In this document: positions 8,009-14,449 of the stretch, piece after piece | Numbering within the stretch: the stretch's first letter is position 1 | Layout: every line of letters begins with the position of its first letter | DNA from: an uncultured Acholeplasmataceae bacterium | Lineage (GTDB): Bacteria > Bacillota_I > Bacilli_A > RF39 > UBA660 | DNA: 16,678 nt | Direction: 5' to 3' | Assembly: GCA_905203475.1 (NCBI GenBank) | Contig: CAJKWD010000026.1 | Span: 1-16,678 of the forward strand | Position numbers and translations under genes: made by a program | Notes under the pieces: model-generated | The model's database searches: none | Told to the model about the DNA's origin: nothing | Seen by the model: the letters and a program-made list of their open reading frames with translations, nothing else

Positions 8009-8037
8009 AATATAACATAAAAATAAATCCACTGCAA
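8009..8037 (-). promoter_or_regulatory. Promoter for the glycosyltransferase-nnrD unit, overlapping a terminator
   Basis: On the minus strand TTGCAG (8037-8032) is followed by a 17-base spacer and TATATT (8014-8009), with an extended -10 TG at 8017-8016. The -35 hexamer lies in the loop and first stem base of the divIC terminator, so the T-tract of the terminator forms the promoter spacer. Confidence 0.5.
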
Positions 8038-8047
8038 TGTGGATTTA
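8019..8047 (-). terminator. Terminator after divIC, containing its stop codon
   Basis: On the minus strand TAAATCCAC pairs with GTGGATTTA (nine perfect pairs) around an ATTGCA loop, followed by TTTTT. The first three bases of the stem are the divIC stop codon TAA. It closes the yabG-to-divIC cluster. Confidence 0.8.
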
Positions 8048-8464
8048 CTTTGTCATATGACGTAATACATATATTCCTAAAATCGTTAGGAAAGAACCTA
8101 CACCAATGACAATATAACGAATACTTTTCTCATGGTTTATATCTGTCTTCTTCGTTGCTTTCTTATTATCTTGTATCTTAATAATATATTCTCCATTTTT
8201 AGAATATAAATAGTTTTCTCTTGCAAAACGCGCAATATAATCAGGATCCTGTAACTTTTTTAATTCAATATTTAAATTTTCTTCATCTTCTTTTAAAACA
8301 AGTAGTTGATTTTTTAATTCTTTCTTTTCATGATTTAAATCAATAATATTTAACGTATAAGTAGTAAGAGTAATAAAGAAATAAATAATTACAGCAAAAG
8401 AAAGTGTACCAAATAATAAAAGTCTTTTTTTCGCACTTTTACTTACTTTTTTCTTCTTTGCCAT
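8045..8464 (-). CDS. divIC: DivIC/FtsB-type septum formation initiator with extra C-terminal membrane helix
   Basis: Small bitopic division protein that works with FtsL and DivIB in the septal complex. From ATG 8464 it has 139 residues: a basic cytoplasmic start (AKKKKVSKSAKKR), a membrane helix near residues 16-38, a coiled coil (LNHEKKELKNQLLVLKEDEE), then the family's DPDYIARFARENYLYSKNGE motif. Unusually, a second hydrophobic segment, YIVIGVGSFLTILGIYVL, follows near the C-terminus; B. subtilis DivIC has one helix and about 125 residues. The start has AGGTGA four to five bases upstream; GTG 8473 overlaps that site and is less likely. It sits 27 bases after yabQ, as expected for the yabP-yabQ-divIC order. 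Confidence 0.9.
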   Translation of the reverse strand: MAKKKKVSKSAKKRLLLFGTLSFAVIIYFFITLTTYTLNIIDLNHEKKELKNQLLVLKEDEENLNIELKKLQDPDYIARFARENYLYSKNGEYIIKIQDNKKATKKTDINHEKSIRYIVIGVGSFLTILGIYVLRHMTK

Positions 8465-8491
8465 CTTTATCACCTACCATTTTATAGTGTA

Positions 8492-8797
8492 TCATGTTTC
8501 TTTTTTCTTGACAATATGCTTAGAAGTCAATAAATGTAAATGAATGAGATGTTCTACGGAATAACCCACCATCATACTGAGAAAAGCATAAGGATGAAGA
8601 ATTCCATAATTAATCTTTCTTAATATCAAAAAATATAGAAAAGTCATTACAAGAACAAAAAGAATTGTAAAACTATATTGAAACCATTTCTCTTTGGCAT
8701 ATAAGAAACGATATTGAATCGTCAACAAAAAGGAAAAAAAAGCCCCATATAAAAAAGAAAATAACAAAGTAATAATCTGTACTTTTAAACTCATCAT
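8492..8797 (-). CDS. yabQ: YabQ-like spore cortex membrane protein
   Basis: A small membrane protein of 101 residues with about three hydrophobic helices (residues 5-27, 41-60 and around 68-85) and a short basic tail (KHIVKKKE). In B. subtilis YabQ is a forespore outer-membrane protein needed for cortex formation. Sequence conservation in this family is low, so the name rests on the membrane layout, the LFSFLYGAFFSFL start and above all its place between yabP and divIC. Its ATG overlaps the yabP stop in ATGA, and no clear Shine-Dalgarno sequence precedes it, which suggests translational coupling to yabP. Confidence 0.8.
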   Translation of the reverse strand: MMSLKVQIITLLFSFLYGAFFSFLLTIQYRFLYAKEKWFQYSFTILFVLVMTFLYFLILRKINYGILHPYAFLSMMVGYSVEHLIHLHLLTSKHIVKKKET

Positions 8798-9093
8798 TTA
8801 AATAATTTACTAAACATACTCTCTTCTTTTTCCTTTTTGGCTGTTTCCATATAACTTAAGCTATTAACTTTTCCTTTAATAGAAACATTCCCCTGGTAAG
8901 TATCTAATTTAATAATTTCTAACCCTTCCCCTTTTAACATAATATATCCCATGGTTGTTTCCATTAAAAATTCTTCATTATCAAAACTTTCTATTTTTTT
9001 CACTCCAGTAATCACTAATGTTTTTCTATCACTAATTGTTACGTTGTGATTTCCTACTACAGTTCCTATGATATTTGAATGATCCTTGTCCAT
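8794..9093 (-). CDS. yabP: Sporulation protein YabP
   Basis: A 99-residue YabP/YqfC-family protein made in the mother cell during sporulation. The family core is clear: NHNVTISDRKTLVITGVKKI, SFDNEEFLMETTMGYIMLKG, then LEIIKLDTYQGNVSIKGKVNSLSY. A short charged tail (KKEKEESMFSKLFK) follows. It has a strong AGGAGG ribosome binding site, seven bases before the ATG. It begins 58 bases after spoVG, with a possible sporulation promoter in that gap, and is coupled to yabQ. Confidence 0.93.
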   Translation of the reverse strand: MDKDHSNIIGTVVGNHNVTISDRKTLVITGVKKIESFDNEEFLMETTMGYIMLKGEGLEIIKLDTYQGNVSIKGKVNSLSYMETAKKEKEESMFSKLFK

Positions 9094-9111
9094 ATTTCTG
9101 CCTCCTGTTAA

Positions 9112-9137
9112 ACTATATGAACAACAATCATAAATAT
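9112..9137 (-). promoter_or_regulatory. Possible sigma-E-like promoter before yabP
   Basis: On the minus strand ATATT (9137-9133) and CATATAGT (9119-9112) resemble the mother-cell sigma-E consensus (ATATT and CATACAnT); the -10 matches at seven of eight positions counting n. The spacer is 13 bases, slightly short of the usual 14-15. The predicted start would fall in or just before the Shine-Dalgarno sequence, which weakens the call. yabP is a sigma-E-type gene in B. subtilis, so a separate promoter here makes sense. Confidence 0.3.
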
Positions 9138-9151
9138 ACCAAAAAAAGGTC

Positions 9152-9484
9152 CTATTCTTCAGAACCTTCTTCTAATACTTTTTCATATTCAGCTAACACT
9201 GCATCTTCAATCATTTTTCTTCCTTCTTTATTGATTGGATATACAATGTCTAATCTTTCTTCTTCTACAGTTTCTGGTGCTGTAGTAACTTCTTCTGTAG
9301 CTACTTTTGCATCTCCACCCTTTTTACGATTAGGCATAGCTACAAATAATCTCTCTTTTCCTTGAATGATTCTCATATCGCGAATTGCTAACCAGTTATC
9401 AATCACGATCGTTACAAATGCTTTTGGATTAACCTTTCCATTTTTGTTATGAGCAAGTTTTACTCTAACAGATGTTACTTCCAC
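9152..9484 (-). CDS. spoVG: SpoVG, RNA-binding regulator
   Basis: Small nucleic-acid-binding regulator involved in sporulation and septation control in Bacillota. From GTG 9484 it begins (M)EVTSVRVKLAHN, like the family's MEVTDVRLR start, and has the core AFVTIVIDNWLAIRDMRII, RLFVAMPNRK and DIVYPINKEGRKMIEDAVLAEYE segments. Between the AMPNRK and DIVYPI motifs there is a longer, acidic, Ala/Thr/Val-rich insert (about 20 residues more than needed) compared with B. subtilis. The product has 110 residues. A GGGAG ribosome binding site stands eight bases before the GTG; an ATG further upstream (9517) would lie at the predicted transcription start and is unlikely. Confidence 0.95.
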   Translation of the reverse strand: MEVTSVRVKLAHNKNGKVNPKAFVTIVIDNWLAIRDMRIIQGKERLFVAMPNRKKGGDAKVATEEVTTAPETVEEERLDIVYPINKEGRKMIEDAVLAEYEKVLEEGSEE

Positions 9485-9521
9485 GTAAATCTCTCCCTTC
9501 GGTATACTATGATACACTTAC

Positions 9522-9550
9522 ATTATATACTAAAGATTTTCTTTTTGCAA
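9522..9550 (-). promoter_or_regulatory. Sigma-A-type promoter for spoVG
   Basis: On the minus strand TTGCAA (9550-9545) is followed by exactly 17 bases and TATAAT (9527-9522). The -35 begins three bases after the veg stop codon. The predicted start is near 9515, leaving a leader of about 30 bases. In B. subtilis spoVG is driven by sigma-H; this site looks like a vegetative sigma-A promoter instead. Confidence 0.7.
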
Positions 9551-9552
9551 GT

Positions 9553-9771
9553 TTAAAAGTGAATTCGAATATTTTTTGTAATAATGTCTGTATAAGAAAA
9601 AGACTTGACTGGTAACCCTTCGTTTTCTTTCATTTCTACTAAAAATACATTATTATATAACTCACGAATTACACACTGATATGATTCATACTTATTCCGT
9701 CCTAAATGATATTGAATAAACACTTCTTCTCCAATATGTTTTTCCAACTCTTCTTTTACTTTTCCAATCAT
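9553..9771 (-). CDS. veg: Veg protein
   Basis: Small DUF1021-family protein, 72 residues, with a beta-barrel-like pattern. The B. subtilis Veg protein is abundant and has been linked to biofilm gene control and spore outgrowth; the molecular function is unclear. Recognisable parts are the N-terminal helix VKEELEKHIGEEV, the Asn/Lys/Tyr segment GRNKYESYQCVIRELYNNVFLVEM, and the conserved end SFSYTDIITKNIRIHF (the family has SYSYADILTE). It is slightly shorter at the N-terminus than B. subtilis Veg. An AGGAGA site overlapping the yabG stop codon precedes the ATG; the gap from yabG is eight bases, as in the B. subtilis yabG-veg neighbourhood. Confidence 0.92.
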   Translation of the reverse strand: MIGKVKEELEKHIGEEVFIQYHLGRNKYESYQCVIRELYNNVFLVEMKENEGLPVKSFSYTDIITKNIRIHF

Positions 9772-9779
9772 TTTATCTC

Positions 9780-10568
9780 CTATCTAGGATATCCTAAGTA
9801 CATTGTACCCTTTGTTTTAATTCCCCCTATCCCCGAAGAACCATATTTTGTTTTTTCTAATATTCCTTTTAAATCAATATCTTCACTAGATTCTGTCAAA
9901 CTAATTCTAGTTGCTATAATGGCAGGATCTAGTGCATGAATATTAACTCTTTTCGGACTAGATGCGAAATTAGCACCCGCTTGAATTAAATCTTCATAAT
10001 CAGATTGACATGCCCCAGCTATAATAACTAACTTATCATGACTCTTCTCATACTTTCTTGCTTCTTTTACCGCTTCTACAAAATATTTACTATTTTTATA
10101 AGAATTAATTTCATTCTTATTTCCTTTTCTCTTATAGTAAGCATCATGACCAGTAATAATTACAATACTAGGATTTGTTTCTTCTAATAACTCTCGAATC
10201 TCATGTGGTACCTCTTCTTCTTCCATATGCACTCCTACTACCTTTAAAGATGCATCATGATAGTAGTCTAAACATCTTTGCAAATAGTCCTGATCAGCAT
10301 CTATATGTAATATCTTTCCTGGTAAATAAAAATAATCATTGCGATTCAAATGAAATTCCGGTTTGACACGATTTAAAAATTCTCTTTCTTCTTCAATATC
10401 TTCTTCGCGATCATATAATACTAAATCTTCTTTCGGACTATCTGCAATGAGACGAATATTAACCCCTTTTAAAATATAATTTCCATCATCCGTAATTCTA
10501 ATAATACGAAACACCATATCATGATTATATGAAATACGAGTTACTAAATCATTGACTGAAAGTTCCAT
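9780..10568 (-). CDS. yabG: YabG sporulation-specific protease
   Basis: YabG is a late mother-cell protease that trims spore coat proteins. The 262-residue protein matches the family in its N-terminal SH3-like part (VNDLVTRISYNHDMVFRI, LKGVNIRLIADSP), the KILHIDADQDYL segment, and the C-terminal catalytic half with SIVIITGHDAYYKR (His141), LVIIAGACQSDYEDLI (Cys187), AGANFASSPKRVNIHALDPA and GIGGIKTKGTMYLGYPR. His141 and Cys187 are the visible candidates for a Cys-protease pair. The ATG follows GGGGG. It is the first gene of the spore/division cluster, with a gap of about 64 bases after ftsX that holds the ftsX terminator. No consensus promoter was recognised; a partial CATA-type -10 is noted among the rejections. 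Confidence 0.95.
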   Translation of the reverse strand: MELSVNDLVTRISYNHDMVFRIIRITDDGNYILKGVNIRLIADSPKEDLVLYDREEDIEEEREFLNRVKPEFHLNRNDYFYLPGKILHIDADQDYLQRCLDYYHDASLKVVGVHMEEEEVPHEIRELLEETNPSIVIITGHDAYYKRKGNKNEINSYKNSKYFVEAVKEARKYEKSHDKLVIIAGACQSDYEDLIQAGANFASSPKRVNIHALDPAIIATRISLTESSEDIDLKGILEKTKYGSSGIGGIKTKGTMYLGYPR

Positions 10569-10613
10569 AACATACCCCCATTTCAGGATATGTAATAAAT
10601 ATATTTTTAGAAC

Positions 10614-10634
10614 AAAAAAGAAGCCGAAGCTTCT
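10614..10634 (-). terminator. Terminator after ftsX with a UUCG tetraloop
   Basis: On the minus strand AGAAGC-TTCG-GCTTCT forms a six-pair stem closed by the stable C(UUCG)G loop, followed by TTTTT (and more Ts counting the stem end). The AG at its start belongs to the ftsX stop codon TAG. Confidence 0.85.
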
Positions 10635-11532
10635 AAATTTTTAAATATTTTCTAACTGCACGCCAGCTACCAAACATACCTACTAAAATACCAATTACAA
10701 CTAAGATACCAGATAGTAAGAAAATAAATGGTTGTGGTTCTACTAGTTTGATAAATGGTGAGAATAATTGACCATTAAAGTTATCAAACAATACGGTATA
10801 TCCATATACTGTTGCGATAATTGGAATAATAGATCCAATCACTCCAAGGAATAATCCTTCAAAAATAAATGGTATTTTAATATTTAAATTACTAGCTCCA
10901 ACGAGACGCATAATTTCAATTTCACGTTTACGTGAGAAAATAGTAATTTTAATGGTATTAGAGATTAAGAATGCAGTTACGATAATAAGAGCAACTACCA
11001 TACCTAGACAAATTTTGCGGACAACATCAAATACAGCAACTAACTGTTCTACCATTCCTTCTCCATATTTAATAACATCGACTCCATCAATTGCTTTAAT
11101 CTTTTTGGCTGTACTAGCAATTTTATTAATATCTTCTACTTTTACTAAATATGTATCTTGAAGTGGATTTTCATCTTCACTCCATTCATCCATAATTGCT
11201 TTAAATGTATCAGAAGAACTTTTCATATCTTCTGTAATTTCATCTTTTGATTGAAATGTAATACTTTCAATATTACTTAATCTTTTAATTTCTTGTTCTA
11301 CTACTTTGATTTTCTCATCTGTTATATTTGCATCTAGAAATGTAACAATCGTCACATCTTTTTCTACAAGGGTTGCGAAATTGTTAACATTTACAGATAA
11401 AATCATAGAGATAGATACAACTAATAATGTAATGGTAATACAAGAAATACTTGCAAGTGATAAAGAGAAATTACGAAATACACTTTGAAATGAATCCCTA
11501 ATATTTCTACTTAATATTCTAAATGCCTTCAT
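10633..11532 (-). CDS. ftsX: Cell division protein FtsX
   Basis: Membrane partner of the ABC-type ATPase FtsE; the complex activates a peptidoglycan hydrolase outside the cell (CwlO in B. subtilis) and links wall opening to growth and spore formation. The 299-residue protein has four membrane helices, near residues 22-46, 172-195, 222-246 and 267-290. A large extracellular domain lies between the first two (VTIVTFLDANITDEK through VIKYGEGMVEQL), and the cytoplasmic RKREIEIMRLVGAS segment sits after helix 2. The ATG lies inside the end of ftsE (14-base overlap), with AGGAGGG about eleven bases upstream. No hydrolase gene lies nearby; its target must be elsewhere. Confidence 0.97.
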   Translation of the reverse strand: MKAFRILSRNIRDSFQSVFRNFSLSLASISCITITLLVVSISMILSVNVNNFATLVEKDVTIVTFLDANITDEKIKVVEQEIKRLSNIESITFQSKDEITEDMKSSSDTFKAIMDEWSEDENPLQDTYLVKVEDINKIASTAKKIKAIDGVDVIKYGEGMVEQLVAVFDVVRKICLGMVVALIIVTAFLISNTIKITIFSRKREIEIMRLVGASNLNIKIPFIFEGLFLGVIGSIIPIIATVYGYTVLFDNFNGQLFSPFIKLVEPQPFIFLLSGILVVIGILVGMFGSWRAVRKYLKI

Positions 11533-12214
11533 GTGTATATGTTCCCTCCTTATAGTCTTTTAAAACACGACCAGCGTCTAATAAAATGACTCTCTTTTTC
11601 ATCTTATTTACGATTTCTGTATCATGCGTTACCATAATAATTGTTGTCCCCATTTTATTAATTGCATTTAAGACATTCATAATTTCCATACTTGTAGCTT
11701 CATCTAAGTTACCAGTTGGCTCATCACAAATTAGAAGTTTAGGACCATTTACGATAGCTCTAGCAATTGCTACACGTTGTTGTTCTCCACCTGATAATTG
11801 ATTTGGATAATTCTTAGCTTTGTTTTTTAATCCAACTAGATCAAGTACTTTTACTACTTTAGAGTATATCTCATCTTTTGGTAAACCAAATATTTCTAGT
11901 GAGAATGCAACATTCTCATACACTGTTTTCTTTGGCAATAATTTAAAGTCTTGGAATACAACACCTAACTTACGACGTAATTTATAAACTTTACTATTTC
12001 TTAATTTTCCTACATCTAAACCACCGACAATAATTTGTCCACTTGTCGGTTTTTCTTCACGGTAAAGCATCTTAATTAAAGTTGATTTTCCACATCCTGT
12101 AGACCCAATTACAAAGACAAATTCACCTTTTTTGATCTTTAAATTTAAGTCATAGATAGCAGTCACACCATTACGATACTTCTTTTTAACATTCTTCATA
12201 CGAATTAAATCCAT
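11519..12214 (-). CDS. ftsE: Cell division ATP-binding protein FtsE
   Basis: Cytoplasmic ABC ATPase that drives FtsX. With the start at ATG 12214 it has 231 residues: Walker A GSTGCGKST (37-45), Q-loop VVFQDFKLL, signature LSGGEQQR (140-147), Walker B LLICDEPTGNLD and the switch histidine in MVTHD. The REEKPTSGQ segment after Walker A is typical of FtsE. The Walker A reads GSTGCGKST rather than the usual GPSGAGKST; it is still functional by pattern. The exact start is uncertain: GTG 12223, ATG 12217 and ATG 12214 are in frame, and GGGTGG is best spaced for 12214. ftsX overlaps its end. prfB lies upstream, as in other Bacillota, but with yitT in between. Confidence 0.97.
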   Translation of the reverse strand: MDLIRMKNVKKKYRNGVTAIYDLNLKIKKGEFVFVIGSTGCGKSTLIKMLYREEKPTSGQIIVGGLDVGKLRNSKVYKLRRKLGVVFQDFKLLPKKTVYENVAFSLEIFGLPKDEIYSKVVKVLDLVGLKNKAKNYPNQLSGGEQQRVAIARAIVNGPKLLICDEPTGNLDEATSMEIMNVLNAINKMGTTIIMVTHDTEIVNKMKKRVILLDAGRVLKDYKEGTYTHEGI

Positions 12215-12232
12215 CATAACCACCCATCTTTC

Positions 12233-12238
12233 ATTATA
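12233..12238 (-). promoter_or_regulatory. Possible -10 element before ftsE
   Basis: A perfect TATAAT lies on the minus strand about 20 bases before the ftsE start, in the 59-base gap after yitT. The only TTGACA nearby is nine bases away, too close to pair with it, so this is a weak call. Confidence 0.25.
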
Positions 12239-12273
12239 CTATCCTTTTGTCAATTCCTTACTTCCAATATTTT

Positions 12274-13155
12274 CTATTCTCCCCCGTTTACTTCATAAGC
12301 ATCTGTAACAAGAAAGAAAGCATTATTATCTATTTCGCGAATTCCTTCTTTAGCAACAAAGTATTCTTTGGTAGGAATAATACACATAATTACTTTTTGA
12401 TGATTTCCAGTAAATCCACCTCTACCATCTAAAACTGTTACTCCATGAGATAGATGTTCCATAATAAACTTCTTAACAGCTGTCTCATGATCTGTAATAA
12501 TATAAAATGCTTTTGAACTAGAAATACCGAGAATCACTTTATCAGTCATAATACTAACAATATATAAAGACATAATAGAATAAAGTAATTTTGTTGCTCC
12601 AAAGAAGAAGAATGAACTAGCAACAATTAATCCATCAGTACAATACATTGCATTTCCAAGTGACATATGGAAATACTTTGATACAATTTGATTTAATATA
12701 TCTGTTCCTCCAGTAGTATATCCAGCTTTAAATACAAGTCCCATTCCAAATCCAGAAATAGTTGCTCCAAAAAGTGTTAACAATAATGGATCTGTTGTAT
12801 CAATTTGAATATATTGAGGAACAATTTCTGTTGCTTTCATCAAAACTGGGACCATGATTGATCCTAGTACAGAATTCATTGTTTTCTCTTTTCCTAAAAG
12901 GAAATAACTCATAATCAATAAAATCAAAGAACCAATTAAAATCACAGTAGATGGATCTAAACCTAATGTGGCATTTAAAATAACACCAACACCACTCATT
13001 CCATATACAATTTTATTTGGTAAAATAAATAAATTAAAGGAAAGTGCAACTAACAATGCCCCAACAAAAAACTGAAAATATCTTACAACACGATCTTTTT
13101 TATAAATATTTTTTATAATGTTTTCATCAAATAATTTCTTTTTCTGAAAGAACAT
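12274..13155 (-). CDS. YitT-family membrane protein
   Basis: A 293-residue membrane protein of the YitT (DUF161) family with a C-terminal cytoplasmic DUF2179 domain; the transported or sensed compound is not known. After a basic N-terminus there are about five hydrophobic helices, with the family's YGMSGVGVIL, FKAGYTTGGTDILNQIV and LGISSSKAFYII segments. The C-terminal domain has HGVTVLDGRGGFTGNHQKVI followed by an AFFLVTDAYEVNG end, typical of DUF2179. Its ATG shares a base with the prfB stop codon (TAATG), so the two are translationally coupled and co-transcribed. Its presence between prfB and ftsE differs from the usual direct prfB-ftsE neighbourhood. Confidence 0.93.
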   Translation of the reverse strand: MFFQKKKLFDENIIKNIYKKDRVVRYFQFFVGALLVALSFNLFILPNKIVYGMSGVGVILNATLGLDPSTVILIGSLILLIMSYFLLGKEKTMNSVLGSIMVPVLMKATEIVPQYIQIDTTDPLLLTLFGATISGFGMGLVFKAGYTTGGTDILNQIVSKYFHMSLGNAMYCTDGLIVASSFFFFGATKLLYSIMSLYIVSIMTDKVILGISSSKAFYIITDHETAVKKFIMEHLSHGVTVLDGRGGFTGNHQKVIMCIIPTKEYFVAKEGIREIDNNAFFLVTDAYEVNGGE

Positions 13156-14259
13156 TATCCCTTCCTCCTTTTTAAATAAGCATTGATAAATAAATCAATA
13201 TTTCCATCTAAAACATCTTGTACGTTTGTATTTTCCGCATTCGTACGATGATCTTTTACTAAACTATAAGGATGCATGACATAACTTCTAATTTGACTAC
13301 CAAAATCAATTTTTTTCATATCGCCTTTCATTTCTTGTATCTTTTCTTCTCTTTTTTGTAATTCTAATTGATATAATTTATTCTTTAATACTTCCATAGC
13401 GCGTTCTCTATTTTGAATTTGGCTTCTCTCATTTTGGCAAGTAACAACAATTCCCGTTGGAATATGGGTAATTCTTACAGCACTTTCGGTCTTATTAACA
13501 TGTTGTCCACCTGCTCCACTAGAACGATATACATCGATTTTTAAATCAGAGTCTTTGATTTCAATATCGACATCATTTCCATCAAATAATGGAGTTACTT
13601 CAACCGAAGCAAATGATGTATGTCTTCTACTATTTGAATCAAAAGGAGAAATACGAACTAGGCGATGAACACCTCGTTCACTCTTTAAATATCCATAAAC
13701 ATTCATACCAGTAATTAAAGCAGTCACACTTTTAATTCCTGCTTCATCTCCATGTTCTAAATCTACTTCTTCTATTTTAAATCCATGTTGTTCACACCAT
13801 CTAGTATACATACGATAAAGCATATTTGCCCAGTCACAAGCTTCTGTACCACCTGCTCCAGAATGAATTTCCAAAATAGCTCCTAAACTATCATATTTAC
13901 CATCTAATAGCACAGTAATCTCTAAAGATTCTAAACGTTCTTTCACATCTAATACCGAAGAAGATAACATATCTTGTAATTCAGAATCTGGACTATCTTT
14001 TAATAATTGAATCATTTCTATATTATCTTCAATTTCTTGCTTTAATTTAGATACTGATTCTACACTCTTCTTTAAAGCATTTAATTCATTAAAAACAGCT
14101 TGACTTTTTTTACGATCATCCCAAAAATGTGAATCTGTTGTTTTTTCTTCTAATTCTTTAATTCTATCAGTCGTATGATTTGCTTCAAAGCGACCTCCAT
14201 AAATCTAGTATTCTTTTTTTAAAATCTTGATAGTAATTTGTGATTTCATAAATCTCCAT
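13155..14259 (-). CDS. prfB: Peptide chain release factor 2, expressed by programmed +1 frameshift
   Basis: RF2 ends translation at UGA and UAA. Translation starts at ATG 14259 (AGGAG seven bases upstream) and reads 24 codons to an in-frame TGA at 14187-14185. Skipping the T at 14187 joins the main frame, giving 367 residues (B. subtilis 366). The anticodon-like tripeptide SPF is at 204-206 and the catalytic GGQ at 250-252, the E. coli positions. The segments SGAGGTEACDWANML, ERGVHRLVRISPF and RSSGAGGQHVNKTESAVR are classic RF2. The gene is intact, not a pseudogene: an internal Met at 14015 is a false start that would lose 81 residues. It heads a prfB-yitT-ftsE-ftsX unit. Confidence 0.97.
14185..14198 (-). 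promoter_or_regulatory. RF2 programmed +1 frameshift signal
   Basis: On the minus strand the zero frame reads TGG AGG TCG CTT TGA A. The Shine-Dalgarno-like GGAGG (14198-14194) stands three bases before the slippery CTT codon and the TGA stop (14187-14185), the same spacing as in the E. coli AGGGGG-TAT-CTT-TGA signal. Low RF2 lets the ribosome slip from CTT to TTT and continue in the main frame. Confidence 0.95.
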
Positions 14260-14285
14260 AGCATCTCTCCTATCATTCATATATC

Positions 14286-14294
14286 ATTATAACA
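14286..14294 (-). promoter_or_regulatory. Extended -10 promoter for prfB
   Basis: TGTTATAAT on the minus strand is a consensus extended -10 element; the predicted start is near 14279, twenty bases before the prfB ATG. No recognisable -35 hexamer lies at 17 bases. It would drive prfB, yitT and the ftsEX pair. The remaining gap up to 14434 shows only AT-rich sequence and a small ATGATATCAT palindrome. Confidence 0.6.
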
Positions 14295-14434
14295 TGTTTT
14301 TTATAAAAGAAAAAGCACCAAATGATATCATCTGAATATCTCTTTAATATTTGAATTTTTCACATATCATTTAATTATATTTGTCAACGAAAAGTAAATA
14401 GAATTGCAAAAGAGTGTCAGTTTTAAAAAAAGCA

Positions 14435-14443
14435 TGCTAGAAT
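14435..14443 (+). promoter_or_regulatory. Extended -10 promoter placing the start at the ATG
   Basis: TG-C-TAGAAT is an extended -10 element ending six bases before ATG 14450, so position +1 would be the A of the start codon. There is no Shine-Dalgarno sequence and no good -35. Confidence 0.5.
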
Positions 14444-14449
14444 AAAAGT

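Noticed and set aside
7987..8037. A 17-residue N-terminal extension of the glycosyltransferase
   Set aside because: It would begin inside the divIC terminator and upstream of the predicted transcription start; the ATG at 7986 has a good ribosome binding site and matches the usual GT2 start.
9075..9365. A 96-codon plus-strand frame opposite spoVG
   Set aside because: It covers a confident gene on the other strand, has no recognisable domain, and is rich in Ser/Phe as expected for an antisense reading.
10569..10612. A CATATCCTG sequence before yabG resembling a sigma-K -10 (CATAnnnTA)
   Set aside because: The last base does not match and there is no AC-type -35 at 16-17 bases. yabG is sigma-K-dependent in B. 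subtilis, but this site alone does not support a call.
9706..11801. Several plus-strand open frames of 60-80 codons opposite veg, yabG, ftsX and ftsE
   Set aside because: They are antisense shadows of well-supported genes, have low-complexity Ile/Ser/Thr/Phe-rich translations and no ribosome binding sites.
12233..12254. TTGACA and TATAAT both present before ftsE
   Set aside because: They are only nine bases apart, too close to act as one -35/-10 pair; only the -10 was kept, at low confidence.
13155..14015. prfB appearing as a 286-residue gene with a broken 5' end
   Set aside because: The upstream 24 codons, TGA and slip site fit the classic RF2 programmed frameshift exactly, and the joined protein has the expected 367 residues with SPF and GGQ in place, so it is not a pseudogene.
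14260..14434. The gap between prfB and the beta-lactamase-fold gene as a site for a small RNA or riboswitch
   Set aside because: Apart from the prfB promoter and a ten-base palindrome it is plain AT-rich sequence with no stable stem-loop followed by a T-run.
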